A stretch of DNA of 64,000 bases. Origin: Streptomyces sp. HPF1205 (lineage in GTDB: Bacteria > Actinomycetota > Actinomycetes > Streptomycetales > Streptomycetaceae). Positions 17,388 to 31,534 of the stretch are shown piece by piece; the stretch's first letter is position 1, and each line of letters opens with the position of its first letter. The stretch is taken from the NCBI RefSeq assembly GCF_020400825.1, contig NZ_JAINVH010000011.1, positions 124,001 to 188,000 of the forward strand. Reading direction: 5' to 3'. The notes beneath the pieces are model-generated. The model was not told the DNA's origin. It was given only the letters and a program-made list of their open reading frames with translations, and did not search any database. The translations under genes and the position numbers were made by a program.

Positions 17388-19832
17388 ATGGCCCGCCGCA
17401 CGAGCAGTACGCCGCCGCCCGACGATTTCGAGGAGCGGATCCTCGACATCGACGTCGTGGACGAGATGAAGGGCTCCTACCTGGAGTACGCCTACTCGGT
17501 GATCTACTCGCGCGCGCTGCCCGACGCCCGCGACGGCATGAAACCGGTGCACCGCCGGATCGTCTACCAGATGAACGAGATGGGCCTGCGCCCCGACCGG
17601 GGGTACGTGAAGTGCGCCCGCGTGGTCGGCGAGGTCATGGGCAAGCTGCACCCGCACGGCGACGCGTCGATCTACGACGCGATGGTGCGCATGGCCCAGC
17701 CGTTCTCGCAGCGCCTGCCGCTGGTCGACGGCCACGGCAACTTCGGCTCGCTGGACGACCTGCCCGCGGCCATGCGGTACACCGAGGCGCGGATGTCCGG
17801 GCCGGCCCAGCTCATGGTCGAGTCGATCGACGAGGACACCGTCGACTTCACGCCGAACTACGACGGCCAGGAGCAGGAGCCCGACGTCCTGCCGTCGGCG
17901 TACCCGAACCTGCTGGTCAACGGCGCGTCCGGGATCGCGGTCGGCATGGCCACCAACATGCCGCCGCACAACCTGAACGAGGTCGTGGCCGCCGCCCGCC
18001 ACCTGATCCGCCACCCGAACGCGGACCTCGACGCCTTGATGCGGCACATCCCCGGTCCCGACCTGCCGACCGGCGGCCGCGTGATCGGCCTGTCCGGGAT
18101 CCGCGACGCGTACGAGACGGGGCGCGGCACCTTCAAGATGCGGGCCACGGTGGCGGTCGAGGACGTCACCCCGCGCCGCAAGGGCCTGGTCGTCACCGAG
18201 CTGCCGTTCAACGTCGGCCCGGAGAAGGTCATCGCCAAGATCAAGGACATGGTCAACGCGAAGAAGCTCCAGGGGATCGCGGACGTCAAGGACCTGACCG
18301 ACCGCGAGCACGGGCTGCGCCTGGTCATCGAGGTCAAGAACGGCTTCAACCCCGAGGCCGTCCTGGAACAGCTCTACAAGCTGACGCCGATGGAGGAGTC
18401 CTTCGGCATCAACAACGTCGCCCTGGTCGACGGCCAGCCGCTGACCCTGGGCCTGAAGGAGCTGCTGGAGGTCTACGTCGACCACCGCTTCGACGTGGTG
18501 CGCCGGCGCAGCGAGTTCCGCCGCGGCAAGCGGCGCGACCGGTTGCACCTGGTGGACGGCCTCCTGGTGGCGCTGGTCGACATCGACGAGGTCATCGCGA
18601 TCATCCGGGCCAGCGATAACGCGGCACAGGCCAAGGAGCGGCTGATCGAGCGGTTCTCCCTGTCCGACGTCCAGACCCAGTACATCCTCGACACCCCGCT
18701 GCGCCGCCTCACCCGGTTCGACCGGATCGAGCTGGAGGCCGAGCGGGACAGGCTCCAGGCGGAGATCGCCGAGCTGACCCGCATCCTGGAGTCGGACGCG
18801 GAGCTGCGCAAGCTCGTGTCGGCCGAACTGGCCGCGGTGGCCAAGCAGTACGGCTCGCCGCGCCGCACGCTGCTGCTGGAGTCGGCGGACACCCCGGTCG
18901 CGGCGGTGCCGCTGGAGGTCGCCGACGACCCGTGCCGGGTGCTGCTGTCCTCCACCGGGCTGCTCGGCCGCACCACGAGCGGCGAGGAGTTCGGCGAGAG
19001 CGGTGGCAAGCGCGCCAAGCACGACCTGATCGTCTCGGCGGTGCCCACCACGGCCCGCGCCGACATCGGCGTGGTCACCTCGGAGGGCCGCCTGCTGCGG
19101 CTCGCCGTCATCGACCTCCCCATCCTTCCCCCGGCCACCGGTGTGCCCACCCTCGCCGGCGGCGCCCCGCTGGCCGAGTTCCTGTCGCTGCGGGACGACG
19201 AGCGCGTGCTGTGCCTGACCACCCTCGACGAGTCCTCGCCGGGACTCGCCCTCGGCACGAAACAGGGCGTCGTCAAGCGGGTCGTGCCCGACTACCCGGC
19301 GAACAAGGACGACCTGGAGGTGATCTCCCTCAAGGAGGGCGACCAGGTGGTCGGCGCGGTGGAGCTGCGCACCGGCGAGGAGGACCTGGTCTTCATCACC
19401 GACGACGCCCAGTTGCTGCGCTACCCCGCCGCCCAGGTACGGCCCCAGGGCCGGCCGGCGGCGGGCATGGCCGGGATCAAGCTCGCCGACGGCGCCGAAG
19501 TGATCTCCTTCACCGCCGTCGACCCTGCCGCGGACGCGGTGGTCTTCACCGTCGCCCGGGCCGAGGACACCCTGGACGGCGGCGGCGAGGGCACCGCCAA
19601 GCTCACCCCCTTCGACCAGTACCCCCGCAAGGGCCGCGCCACCGGTGGCGTCCGCTGCCAGCGCCTCCTGCGGGGCGAGACGGGCCTCCTGTTCGCCTGG
19701 GCGGGCGCCGCCCCCGCCCGCGCGGCGACCGCGACGGGCAGCCCCGCGGAGCTGCCCCCGAAGGACCCGCGTCGCGACGGCTCCGGCGTCCCCCTGGCCA
19801 AGTCCGTCGCCGCGGTCGCCGGACCGGTCTAG
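17388..19832 (+). CDS. parC: DNA topoisomerase IV subunit A
   Basis: 814 residues from ATG 17388, with TAAGGAGC upstream. The N-terminal breakage-reunion domain contains [17 protein letters not shown], the quinolone region [15 protein letters not shown], and the active-site Tyr (about residue 131) in [11 protein letters not shown]. The C-terminal part is a six-bladed beta-pinwheel. The subunit cuts DNA and, with ParE, decatenates chromosomes. I call ParC rather than GyrA from its own locus away from dnaA/gyrB, the presence of parE in the window, and synteny recalled from S. coelicolor. Confidence 0.93.
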   Translation: MARRTSSTPPPDDFEERILDIDVVDEMKGSYLEYAYSVIYSRALPDARDGMKPVHRRIVYQMNEMGLRPDRGYVKCARVVGEVMGKLHPHGDASIYDAMVRMAQPFSQRLPLVDGHGNFGSLDDLPAAMRYTEARMSGPAQLMVESIDEDTVDFTPNYDGQEQEPDVLPSAYPNLLVNGASGIAVGMATNMPPHNLNEVVAAARHLIRHPNADLDALMRHIPGPDLPTGGRVIGLSGIRDAYETGRGTFKMRATVAVEDVTPRRKGLVVTELPFNVGPEKVIAKIKDMVNAKKLQGIADVKDLTDREHGLRLVIEVKNGFNPEAVLEQLYKLTPMEESFGINNVALVDGQPLTLGLKELLEVYVDHRFDVVRRRSEFRRGKRRDRLHLVDGLLVALVDIDEVIAIIRASDNAAQAKERLIERFSLSDVQTQYILDTPLRRLTRFDRIELEAERDRLQAEIAELTRILESDAELRKLVSAELAAVAKQYGSPRRTLLLESADTPVAAVPLEVADDPCRVLLSSTGLLGRTTSGEEFGESGGKRAKHDLIVSAVPTTARADIGVVTSEGRLLRLAVIDLPILPPATGVPTLAGGAPLAEFLSLRDDERVLCLTTLDESSPGLALGTKQGVVKRVVPDYPANKDDLEVISLKEGDQVVGAVELRTGEEDLVFITDDAQLLRYPAAQVRPQGRPAAGMAGIKLADGAEVISFTAVDPAADAVVFTVARAEDTLDGGGEGTAKLTPFDQYPRKGRATGGVRCQRLLRGETGLLFAWAGAAPARAATATGSPAELPPKDPRRDGSGVPLAKSVAAVAGPV

Positions 19833-19842
19833 ACCGGTCCGG
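19819..19842. repeat. 24-bp perfect palindrome centred on the parC stop codon
   Basis: CCGGACCGGTCT followed by its exact complement AGACCGGTCCGG, with the TAG stop at the centre (19830-19832). With no loop it could act as a DNA-level palindrome or be part of the transcript-end structure together with the following hairpin. Confidence 0.75.
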
Positions 19843-19855
19843 AGCTGCGCCCGGT

Positions 19856-19883
19856 GCCCCGGCGCGTGTTTCCGCGCCGGGGC
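19856..19883 (+). terminator. parC terminator
   Basis: Perfect 11-bp arms 19856-19866 (GCCCCGGCGCG) and 19873-19883 enclose a TGTTTC loop, 24 bases after the parC stop. Confidence 0.7.
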
Positions 19884-20044
19884 CGGGGCGCCTGCCGCCA
19901 GGGGCGCCCCCGGCCGGACTCGGGTGCTGCGGTCTGGCCGCGGGGCCGGGCGTCCGGCCGCGGGGCCTTGCGCGGACGGACCGCCCGACCCGCCGGCCCC
20001 GCCCCGGAGCGCGCCCTCGAACCGCCCCCAGTACCCTCGACCGG

Positions 20045-20974
20045 GTGATCACGTGCACGCGGGCCTCCGCCGACCTGGCCGAACCACTGGAAGCCACCGC
20101 CCCGGTAGCCCGCACCTGGCTGCTGGTCGAACAGCCGGGCCCCTGGGGTGCCAAGGCCCTCACAACGAGCCATATGGATCCCGAAACGGGCCGTGCCCTC
20201 GACCGCGCCACCGCCGGCACCGGCGTCAGGGCCGCCCTGATCCGCCGCCCCGGCCGCCACTTCGACTCCCACCGGCCCGGCCGTCACCGGGTGATCGTGG
20301 CCCACACCGCGCCGGACTCCTCCTGGATCCGTACCGCCGAGGTGGCCGACCCGGCCGAACTGGCCTCCCTGGACTTCGCCGCCATGGCCGCGGGCTCGGA
20401 CCCCGGCATCGGCACCCCGTACGCCGGCCCCCCGATCGTGGCGGTCTGCACCAACGGCAAACGAGACCGCTGCTGCGCGATGTACGGGCGCCCGCTCGCC
20501 GCGGAACTCGCCTCCTTCGGTGGCCTGGACGTCTGGGAGATCACCCACCTCGGCGGCCATCGCTTCGCCCCGACGATGCTCGTCCTGCCCTACGGCTACG
20601 TCTACGGCAGGATGGACAGCGGCCACGCGAAGGACGTGGCGGAGGCGGTTCGAGGCGGTCGCGTCGTGTCCGCGGGCTGCCGCGGTCGCTCCACCTGGGA
20701 CCGGCCGGGCCAGGCCGCCGACCTGGCCGTACGCGCCCTGACCGGCGAGGACCGGGCCGGAGCCGTCACCGTGGGGCGTACCGCCGAGGAGTCGCCCGAC
20801 CGTTGGAGCGTCGACGTCGCCCACGACGACGGCCGGGCCTGGCGGGTGACCGTGGTGCGCAGGCCCTGCCTGCCGCCCCGCCCGGAAAGCTGCGGCGCGG
20901 CCCTCGGCACCCCGGCCCGGCTGGAGGTCATCGCCCTCGAAGCGGTGACCGGGAACCACGCGCCCGCCCGCTGA
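20045..20974 (+). CDS. Sucrase/ferredoxin-like family protein
   Basis: 309 residues from GTG 20045. It belongs to the Suc_Fer-like family with a thioredoxin-fold 2Fe-2S ferredoxin core. The cysteines are at CTRASADLAEPLEATAP (N-terminal), VAVCTNGKRDRCCAMYG and VSAGCRG, and THLGGHRFAPTMLVLPYGY is the conserved block after them. The function is unknown; an electron-transfer role is inferred. The start is less certain because the frame is open upstream, but homologues begin near this position. It lies between parC and a convergent ybaK gene. Confidence 0.82.
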   Translation: MITCTRASADLAEPLEATAPVARTWLLVEQPGPWGAKALTTSHMDPETGRALDRATAGTGVRAALIRRPGRHFDSHRPGRHRVIVAHTAPDSSWIRTAEVADPAELASLDFAAMAAGSDPGIGTPYAGPPIVAVCTNGKRDRCCAMYGRPLAAELASFGGLDVWEITHLGGHRFAPTMLVLPYGYVYGRMDSGHAKDVAEAVRGGRVVSAGCRGRSTWDRPGQAADLAVRALTGEDRAGAVTVGRTAEESPDRWSVDVAHDDGRAWRVTVVRRPCLPPRPESCGAALGTPARLEVIALEAVTGNHAPAR

Positions 20975-21004
20975 CACCGACCTTCGCCGGACGCCCGGGA
21001 AGGT

Positions 21005-21517
21005 TCACGCGGGTGCGGCCGTCGCGACGTCGGCGGCCGGAATGTCGGCGATCTGCGCGGTCGCGGCCTGCTGCACCGCGCCGATCAGCTCCGCCACGTC
21101 GATCTCGATGCTCCTGTCGGGCCGGCCGCTGCCGCAGTGCACGCGGCCCAGGCCCCCCACGGTCTCGTCGAACACCACGGCGGCGGCCGGGTCCGCGGAC
21201 ACCGGGCACACGCCGCCGGGCAGCATCCCGGCGCGCGCCAGCCGGTCGGCGCCCGCCGGCGCCAGGTCGGTGCGGCGGATCCCGACGGCCCTGGCCAGGG
21301 CGCCGTAGCGCAGCCGCGCGTGGCCGGGAAGGGCCGCCAGGACGAGCCGGTCGTCGGGGGTGACGAAGGCCAGGGTCTTGACGGTCCGCTCCAGGGGCAC
21401 GCCCAAAGCGGCGCAGACCTCGACGGGGACGACCGCGCCGGGGTGCTCGTGCAGTGCGAAGGGCACGCCGAGTGCCGTGAGCACCTTCAGCGGGCCGGTC
21501 GGTGCGGAATCGCTCAC
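21005..21517 (-). CDS. YbaK/aminoacyl-tRNA deacylase domain protein
   Basis: 170 residues from GTG 21517. Single YbaK/ProX-like editing domain: VKTLAFVTPDDRLVLAALPGHARL carries the conserved catalytic Lys, and GMLPGGVCPVS the glycine-rich loop. Relatives hydrolyse mischarged Cys- or Ala-tRNA(Pro). The exact substrate cannot be assigned. It is the last gene before the kdp block and converges with the ferredoxin-like gene. Confidence 0.85.
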   Translation of the reverse strand: MSDSAPTGPLKVLTALGVPFALHEHPGAVVPVEVCAALGVPLERTVKTLAFVTPDDRLVLAALPGHARLRYGALARAVGIRRTDLAPAGADRLARAGMLPGGVCPVSADPAAAVVFDETVGGLGRVHCGSGRPDRSIEIDVAELIGAVQQAATAQIADIPAADVATAAPA

Positions 21518-21623
21518 GCCGCCGAGATTACCGTGCGTGGAGCGGGAGTTGACGGGACTTCACGGCACGGACCGGCTCGCATGGCGGCGGATGCCGTACG
21601 GCGGCGGCGCGCCGCGGGCACTC

Positions 21624-22748
21624 TCACGCGTCGGGGCCCGCCCGGCGGCGAAGGAGCCGGCCGTGGGCGGCCTGGGAGTGTGTGACGACGTACACGTCGA
21701 TGTCCTCCCCGCAGCCTTCGATGATGGTCTCGCCCGTCCCGCGGGACACCGCCCGCTTGAGCCGGCCGCGGCGCGTGGCGCCGATCAGGATGTGGCTGGC
21801 GTTGACCTCCCGGGCGAAGGCGAGGATGGCCGCGGCGGGATCCTCGCCGGTGACGGTGTGGTAGGTGCCGCCCAGCTCCTCCACCAGCGCGCGCTGGCGC
21901 TCCAGGGACGGCGAGGGGACGGTGGCGAGGGCGTCGTCGCGCTGGACGTGGACGGCGAGGAGTTCGCCGCCCGCTCCCCGGGAGGCGGCGCGTTTGCCGC
22001 GGCGCACGAGGGCGTCGCCCTCGGGGCCGCCGGACAGCGCGACGAGCACGCGCTCACGAGTGGGCCAGGGCTGCTGGATGCCGTGGTCCGTGCGGTAGCG
22101 CAGCAGTGCTTCCTCCACGCGGTCGGCCGCCCACAGCAGCGCTATCTCGCGCAGAGCGGTGAGGTTTCCGGCGCGGAAGTAGTTGTCGAGGGCGGCCTGG
22201 ATCTTGTCGGGCGCGTAGATGTTGCCGTGCGCCATACGGCGGCGCAGCGCCTCGGCCGACATGTCCACCAGTTCGATCTGGTCGGCGCCGCGGACCACGT
22301 CGTCGGGTACGGTCTCGCGCTGCGTGACGCCGGTGATCTCCGCGACGACGTCGTTGAGCGACTCCAGGTGCTGGATGTTGACGGTGGAGATCACGTCGAT
22401 GCCGGCGTCCAGGAGTTCCTCGACGTCCTGCCAGCGCTTCTCGTGACGGGATCCCGGGACGTTGGTGTGGGCGAGTTCGTCGACGAGGGCGACCTGCGGG
22501 TGGCGGGCGAGGACGGCGTCGAGGTCCATCTCGGTGAAGACGCAGTTCCGGTACGTCATGGTCCTGCGGGGCACCGTCTCCAGTCCCTCGGCCATCTCGC
22601 GGGTCAGGGCCCGCCCGTAGTCCTCGGCGTACGCGAGGACCACGTCGGTGCCGCGTTCGGCACGGCGGTGGCCCTCGCTGAGCATGTCGTACGTCTTGCC
22701 CACGCCGGGCGCCGCGCCGAGGTAGACCCGCAGCTTGCCACGCGGCAT
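21624..22748 (-). CDS. KdpD-like protein lacking the membrane and histidine-kinase regions
   Basis: 374 residues from ATG 22748, chosen because AGGAG lies five bases upstream; the GTG two codons earlier would overlap that site. The KdpD N-terminal domain (about 1-215) has Walker A GAAPGVGKTY and Walker B VDELAHTNVPGSRH. A universal-stress domain follows (about 235-360, VLVALSGGPEGD, LIGATRRGRLKRAVSRGTGE). Full KdpD is about 850-900 residues with four membrane helices and a kinase core; none of that follows here, and no kdpE is nearby. Probably a soluble sensor or adaptor for the Kdp pump. Confidence 0.88.
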   Translation of the reverse strand: MPRGKLRVYLGAAPGVGKTYDMLSEGHRRAERGTDVVLAYAEDYGRALTREMAEGLETVPRRTMTYRNCVFTEMDLDAVLARHPQVALVDELAHTNVPGSRHEKRWQDVEELLDAGIDVISTVNIQHLESLNDVVAEITGVTQRETVPDDVVRGADQIELVDMSAEALRRRMAHGNIYAPDKIQAALDNYFRAGNLTALREIALLWAADRVEEALLRYRTDHGIQQPWPTRERVLVALSGGPEGDALVRRGKRAASRGAGGELLAVHVQRDDALATVPSPSLERQRALVEELGGTYHTVTGEDPAAAILAFAREVNASHILIGATRRGRLKRAVSRGTGETIIEGCGEDIDVYVVTHSQAAHGRLLRRRAGPDA

Positions 22749-22910
22749 CGCCACTCCTCTCGCCCGGCCCGGCGGCCGCGGTCCGAGATCCGGCCGGACC
22801 GGCGTACGAGTCCTTCTCCTCCATCATCGGACGCCGGGTCCCGGGCCGCGAGACGCCGCGAGGGCCGCGGGCGGCCGGGCGGCCGGGCGGGCGGGCGCCG
22901 GATCCGGCGC

Positions 22911-23537
22911 TCACGCCGTCCTGGACAGGGCGAGGTTGAGCTGGACCACGTTGACGTACGGCTCGCCGAGGAAGCCGAGGACGCGGCCGTGGGTGTTGGC
23001 CGCGACCAGGTCGCGTACCGCCGCGGGGGTCAGGCCGCGGGCCCTGGCGACCCTGTAGACCTGTTCGTGGGCGTAGGCCGTGGAGATGTCGGGGTCGAGG
23101 CCGGAGCCGGAGGCGGTGACCGCGTCGGCCGGCACGTCCTCGGGGCGCACGCCGTCGAAGGCCGCGATCGCCGCCTTGCGCTCCTTGATCGTCCCGGTCA
23201 GGCTCGGGTTGTTGGGGCCGAGGTTGGATGCGCCCGAGCGCAGCGGATCGTACGCACCGGCCGAGTAGCGGGGCTGGAACCACTTCGGGTCCGGCCGCGG
23301 GGCCTCGTCGGGGTCACCCGGGTTCCGCTTCGGCAGGTCGAAGCTCTGGCCGATGCGGCCGGACCCGACGACGCGGCCGTCGTCCCTGATCAGCGAGCCG
23401 TTGGCCGTGTGGCCGAGGAACGCCTGCGCGACGCCGGTGACCGCCAGCGGGTAGACGATCCCGGTGATCACGGTGAGCAGCAGCAGCATGCGGAGGGCGG
23501 CCAGGTGGGTGCGGACCGCCGTGGGAAGTCCGGTCAT
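22911..23537 (-). CDS. kdpC: Potassium-transporting ATPase subunit KdpC
   Basis: 208 residues. One N-terminal membrane helix (LRMLLLLTVITGIVYPLAVTGVAQAFL) is followed by an extracytoplasmic domain with the family motifs GSGRIGQSFDLP, SGASNLGPNNPSL, PADAVTASGSGLDPDIS and NVVQLNLAL. KdpC is a small subunit that supports K+ binding in KdpFABC. It lies 29 bases after kdpB. Confidence 0.95.
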   Translation of the reverse strand: MTGLPTAVRTHLAALRMLLLLTVITGIVYPLAVTGVAQAFLGHTANGSLIRDDGRVVGSGRIGQSFDLPKRNPGDPDEAPRPDPKWFQPRYSAGAYDPLRSGASNLGPNNPSLTGTIKERKAAIAAFDGVRPEDVPADAVTASGSGLDPDISTAYAHEQVYRVARARGLTPAAVRDLVAANTHGRVLGFLGEPYVNVVQLNLALSRTA

Positions 23538-23566
23538 GGGGGTGGATCTCCTTTCCGTGACCGTGG

Positions 23567-25701
<2,135 letters not shown>

Positions 25702-25702
<1 letters not shown>

Positions 25703-27366
25703 CAGTGCAGACCTTCCGCGAGCGGACCCAGCGCGAGGGCGGGGAAGTAGGTGAGGCCCACGACGATCAGGACGACGCCGGTGAGCAGGCCGACGAACTG
25801 CGGCCGGTGGGTGGGCAAGGTGCCCGCGGTGACCGGGACCGGCTGCTGCCGGGCCAGGGAGCCGGCCAGCGCGAGCACGAAGATCATCGGCAGGAAGCGG
25901 CCCAGCAGCATCGCCAGGCCCAGCGCGGTGTTCCACCAGTGGGTGTCGACGCCGAGACCGGCGAACGCCGAGCCGTTGTTGTTCGCCGCGGAGGTGAAGG
26001 CGTACAGCACCTCGGAGAAGCCGTGCGGGCCGGAGTTGAGCATGCCCGCCCGCTCGCCCTTCAGCGACATCGCGAGCCCCGAGCCGACCAGCACGATCGC
26101 CGGGGTGGCGAGGATGTAGAGGGAGGCGAACTTCATCTCCCGGCTGCCGAGCTTCTTGCCCAGGTACTCAGGCGTCCGCCCGACCATCAGGCCGGCCACG
26201 AACACCGTGATGATCGCCAGGATCAGGATCCCGTACAGGCCGGAGCCGGTGCCGCCGGGCGCGATCTCGCCCAGCATCATGTCGAAGATCGCCATCCCGC
26301 CGCCGCCGGGCGAGAACGAGTCGTGGAAGGAGTTCACCGCACCTGTCGAGGTGAGCGTCGTGGACGCGGCGAACAGGGCCGAGGCCCAGATGCCGAATCT
26401 CTGCTCCTTGCCCTCCATCATCCCGCCGGCCGCGTGACCGGCCGCGCTGCTCACGCTGTGCAGTTCGTTGACGGTGATCAGGGTCACCGAGACCGCCCAG
26501 ATCAGGCCCATCACGGCCAGGATCGCGTAGCCCTGCCGCTTGTCGCCCACCATCGTCCCGAAGGTGCGCGGCAGCGAGAACGAGATCGCCAGCAGCAGGT
26601 AGATCTCCAGCCAGTTCGTGAACGCGTTGGGGTTCTCGAAGGGGTGGGCGGAGTTGGCGTTGTTGATGCCGCCGCCGTTGGTGCCGAGCTGCTTGATCGC
26701 CTCCTGCGAGGCGGTCGGGCCGGTGTACAGGTGCTGGTGGCCGCCCGCGATGTTCGCAATCGACTGGATGCCGTGGAAACTCTGCACGACGCCGCCCGCG
26801 ACGAGCACGATGGCGAACACGAAGGCCAGCGGCAGCAGCAGCCGCACCACGACGCGGGTCAGGTCCACCCAGAAGTTCCCGACCCGGTCGGTGCGCTTGC
26901 GGGTGAAGCCGCGGATCAGCGCGGCCACCACCGCGATGCCCACCGCCGCCGACACGAAGTTCTGCACCGCCAGGCCCGTCATCTGCACCAGGTAGCCCAT
27001 CGTCGACTCGCCCGAGTACGACTGCCAGTTGGTGTTCGTGACGAACGAGGCGGCGGTGTTGAACGCCTGATCCGCCTTCACCCCCGGGAAACCCAGCGAC
27101 AGCAGCAAATGCCGCTGCAGCCGCAGGAACCCGTACAGGAACAGCACGGAGACCGCGGAGAAGGCGAGGACGCTGCGCAGGTACGCCGTCCACCGCTGGT
27201 CGGCCTCCGCGTTCACCCCGCCCAGCCGGTAGACGAACCGCTCGGCACGCAGGTGCTCGGGGGCGGTGAGGATGTGGGCCATGTAGTCGCCCAGCGGCCG
27301 GTACGTCAGCGCCAGCGCGCCCACCAGCGCGAGGATCTGGAGCCAGCCCGCGAGGGTGTCGTCCAC
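25702..27366 (-). CDS. kdpA: Potassium-transporting ATPase subunit KdpA
   Basis: 554 residues from GTG 27366, which shares its G with the TAG stop of kdpF. About ten membrane helices form the K+ channel-like subunit. The selectivity-filter-type loops are visible: [48 protein letters not shown] and [13 protein letters not shown]. It binds and conducts K+ in the KdpFABC complex. The upstream open frame is not coding. Confidence 0.96.
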
Positions 27367-27455
27367 TAGAACCGCTCCGGGAAGATCAGGGCCAGCACGA
27401 GGTAGCCGAGCAGGCCGCAGGCGACGACCAGGCCGACGATGTTCTCCGCGCTCAC
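27366..27455 (-). CDS. kdpF: KdpF small membrane subunit
   Basis: 29 residues from GTG 27455: start [11 protein letters not shown], a single helix, and the ending LALIFPERF typical of KdpF. It stabilises the KdpABC complex. Its start overlaps the preceding micro-ORF stop (GTGA, 27452-27455) and its stop overlaps the kdpA start (TAGTG). Confidence 0.9.
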   Translation of the reverse strand: MSAENIVGLVVACGLLGYLVLALIFPERF

Positions 27456-27535
27456 AGCTTCTCGACCCCCTTGACCACAAGGGCGAGCACGGCGAACACC
27501 GCGATCGTCACGGCGACGAAAACCAGATCGGACAT
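27452..27535 (-). CDS. 27-residue membrane micro-protein at the head of the kdp operon
   Basis: ATG 27535 opens a frame of 27 codons (starting [16 protein letters not shown], ending VVKGVEKL) that would form one membrane helix with a short charged tail. It ends exactly in a GTGA overlap with kdpF. Similar tiny genes precede kdpF in other actinobacteria as far as I recall, usually unannotated. The tight coupling to four kdp genes suggests a Kdp accessory subunit, which is inference. Confidence 0.75.
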   Translation of the reverse strand: MSDLVFVAVTIAVFAVLALVVKGVEKL

Positions 27536-27627
27536 GAACGGGACACCCCGGATCGTGATGGCGGAGGTTGCGTCGAAACGGCGCCGACGGGCACCGGCGC
27601 CCCGACAGCAAACCTTGCCCCCGCATC

Positions 27628-27670
27628 GCCGTCCGGCGGCGTTGACGGCCTCCTGACGCCGCCGGACGGC
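27628..27670. terminator. 15-bp stem-loop upstream of the kdp operon
   Basis: Perfect arms 27628-27642 (GCCGTCCGGCGGCGT) and 27656-27670 with a 13-base loop. It sits between the SnoaL-like gene stop (27823) and the first kdp start (27535), both on the minus strand. It is either the terminator of the upstream gene or part of the kdp leader. Confidence 0.6.
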
Positions 27671-27822
27671 CTATTCACGCGGCCTTGACATCACCCTTCC
27701 GCCTGACGTGAAACCGCGGGTCGCGCGCGGGGCGGGCCGGGGTTCGCCCCGGGCGGGAAACCGGGGCCCGCGCGCCCGACGGGACGCGCGGGCGGACCGG
27801 ATGCGCCGGACCCTCGCGGGGT

Positions 27823-28233
27823 TCACTGCGCGGGCGGGAGCACCGGGCTGTTGTGATAGGCGGCGATCAGCCACTGGCCGTCGCGCTTTTCGAACACCCA
27901 GGTCGCGTTCACCTTGCGGGTGTCCGGAACCTCGGTCTCGCCGGCGTGGAGGATGGCGGATTCGCTGACGACGATCGCGGCGTCCCTGCCGACGAAGCGG
28001 AGGCCGAGCTGCCTGTTCCAGGTCGAGGTGCCCTTGAGCGGTCCCTGGAAGGCCAGGGCCATGCTCTCGCGGATCACCTCACGGCTGTCGCGGAGCGAGC
28101 CGGTCATGATGGCGGTCGCGTCCGCGGTGTAGTCGGCGACCATGCCGTCGGCGTCGCCGGCCGCCCACGCCTTGTAGGAGTCGGCAAGTACGGCCTGGAT
28201 GGCCGCCGCGTCTTCCGTACGACTGTCTGACAT
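27823..28233 (-). CDS. SnoaL-like/DUF4440 (SgcJ/EcaC family) protein
   Basis: 136 residues, a single NTF2-like alpha+beta barrel (AIQAVLADSYKAWAAGDADGMVADYTADATAIMTG, then KVNATWVFEKRDGQWLIAAYHNSPV). This family includes small hydrolases and isomerases of secondary metabolism and many proteins of unknown role. It lies downstream of, and in the same direction as, an ECF sigma gene that itself carries a SnoaL-like tail; a 145-base gap separates them. Confidence 0.8.
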   Translation of the reverse strand: MSDSRTEDAAAIQAVLADSYKAWAAGDADGMVADYTADATAIMTGSLRDSREVIRESMALAFQGPLKGTSTWNRQLGLRFVGRDAAIVVSESAILHAGETEVPDTRKVNATWVFEKRDGQWLIAAYHNSPVLPPAQ

Positions 28234-28378
28234 CGGGTTCTCCCTTGTGGCCGGTCCGCCAGGGAATTCCGGCGGACTCGCCCGTACATACCGGCGGCGG
28301 GGCCGGAACTCATCGCGCCGGTGAACCCTTCTTCGACGGCCGCGGCCGCTGCCACGGCCGCGGCGGTCCCGGCAGTGG

Positions 28379-29344
28379 TCAGACGTCGATCCTGGGAGCG
28401 AGGCCGAACGTCGCGAACACGTCCGCGTCCTGGAAGACGGTGTTCCTGCTGATGCCGGCGGCGGTGACGGTGAACACCTGGAGGGTGTGCAGTTCGAACG
28501 CGCCGCTTTCGCGGAGGTTGTAGGCGGCGAAGCCCGGCTGGCCGTTGGCCGCGACGGGAGCCAGCCGCCACCTGGTGCCCGCCTTGGCGAAGACCCACTC
28601 CATGAACCGGCCGTAGTTGTCGCGGCCGGTGAACCAGTTGAGCATCGGCGGCATCTCCATGAGGACGTCGTCGGCGAGGAGCCGCTTGAGTCCCTCGATG
28701 TCGGCGTTCTCGAACGCCGACATGTAGCGCTCGACGGTGGCGCGCTGCTCCGCCCGCGAGGGCTCCGGGACGTCGTCCTCCAGGAGGCCGGCCTGCCTCA
28801 GCCGTGCCCGCGCCCGCTGCAGCGCGCTGTTGACCGAGGCGACGGATGTCCCGAGGATCGCCGCCGTCTCGGCGGCGGAAAAGGCCAGGACCTCGCTCAG
28901 GATCAGCGCGCCACGCTCACGCGCGGACAGGTGCTGAACCGCCGCGACGAAGGCCAGGCGCAGGCTGCCCCGGTCGATGGCCGCGCCGGCGGGGTCCCCC
29001 AGGCGCAGCAGCGAGTCGGGCACCGGCTGCAGCCAGGTGGCCTCGCCGCCGTGCACCAGGGGGTCCAGCGGCCGGCTGTCGGCGACCGTTCCCGACGGCA
29101 GGGGTCTGCGACCGCGGCTTTCCAGGGCGGTCAGGCAGGCGTTCGTCGCGATCCGGTACAGCCAGGTCCGCGGCGAGCTGCGGGCCCGGTCGTAACGGTC
29201 GCGCGCCCGCCAGGCCCGCAGGTAGGTCTCCTGGACCAGGTCCTCGGCGTCGTGGACCGAGCCGAGCATGCGGTAGCAGTGGGCCAGCAACTCCGGCCGG
29301 TACTGTTCGAGCCGGTGGTCGAAGTCCTCCACCGTGTTCGCCAT
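28379..29344 (-). CDS. ECF-type sigma factor with C-terminal SnoaL-like domain
   Basis: 321 residues from ATG 29344 (GGAAAGG upstream; a GTG eight codons earlier is possible). Region 2 (about 5-75: LLAHCYRMLGSVHDAEDLVQETYLRAWRARD) and region 4 (about 130-180: LSARERGALILSEVLAFSAAETAAILGTSVASVNSALQRAR) are intact. A SnoaL-like NTF2 domain follows (about 195-315). Such tailed ECF factors usually have no anti-sigma factor; the tail regulates activity. The SnoaL-like gene next to it may be in its regulon. Confidence 0.9.
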   Translation of the reverse strand: MANTVEDFDHRLEQYRPELLAHCYRMLGSVHDAEDLVQETYLRAWRARDRYDRARSSPRTWLYRIATNACLTALESRGRRPLPSGTVADSRPLDPLVHGGEATWLQPVPDSLLRLGDPAGAAIDRGSLRLAFVAAVQHLSARERGALILSEVLAFSAAETAAILGTSVASVNSALQRARARLRQAGLLEDDVPEPSRAEQRATVERYMSAFENADIEGLKRLLADDVLMEMPPMLNWFTGRDNYGRFMEWVFAKAGTRWRLAPVAANGQPGFAAYNLRESGAFELHTLQVFTVTAAGISRNTVFQDADVFATFGLAPRIDV

Positions 29345-29413
29345 GCCGGCCCTTTCCGCGCTTCCCACCTGCCGGGGACCGGCCTGCCCTGACCGGGCCC
29401 GTCCCGCCTCGCC

Positions 29414-31534
<2,121 letters not shown>

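Noticed and set aside
27536..27822. c-di-AMP riboswitch upstream of kdp
   Set aside because: The ydaO blocks seen at 14041-14170 are absent; only a plain 15-bp stem-loop is present.
28379..29344. Frameshift in the ECF sigma gene at 28.4-29.3 kb
   Set aside because: Both sigma regions and the SnoaL tail are in one frame; only the neighbour at 47.9-49.0 kb is degraded.
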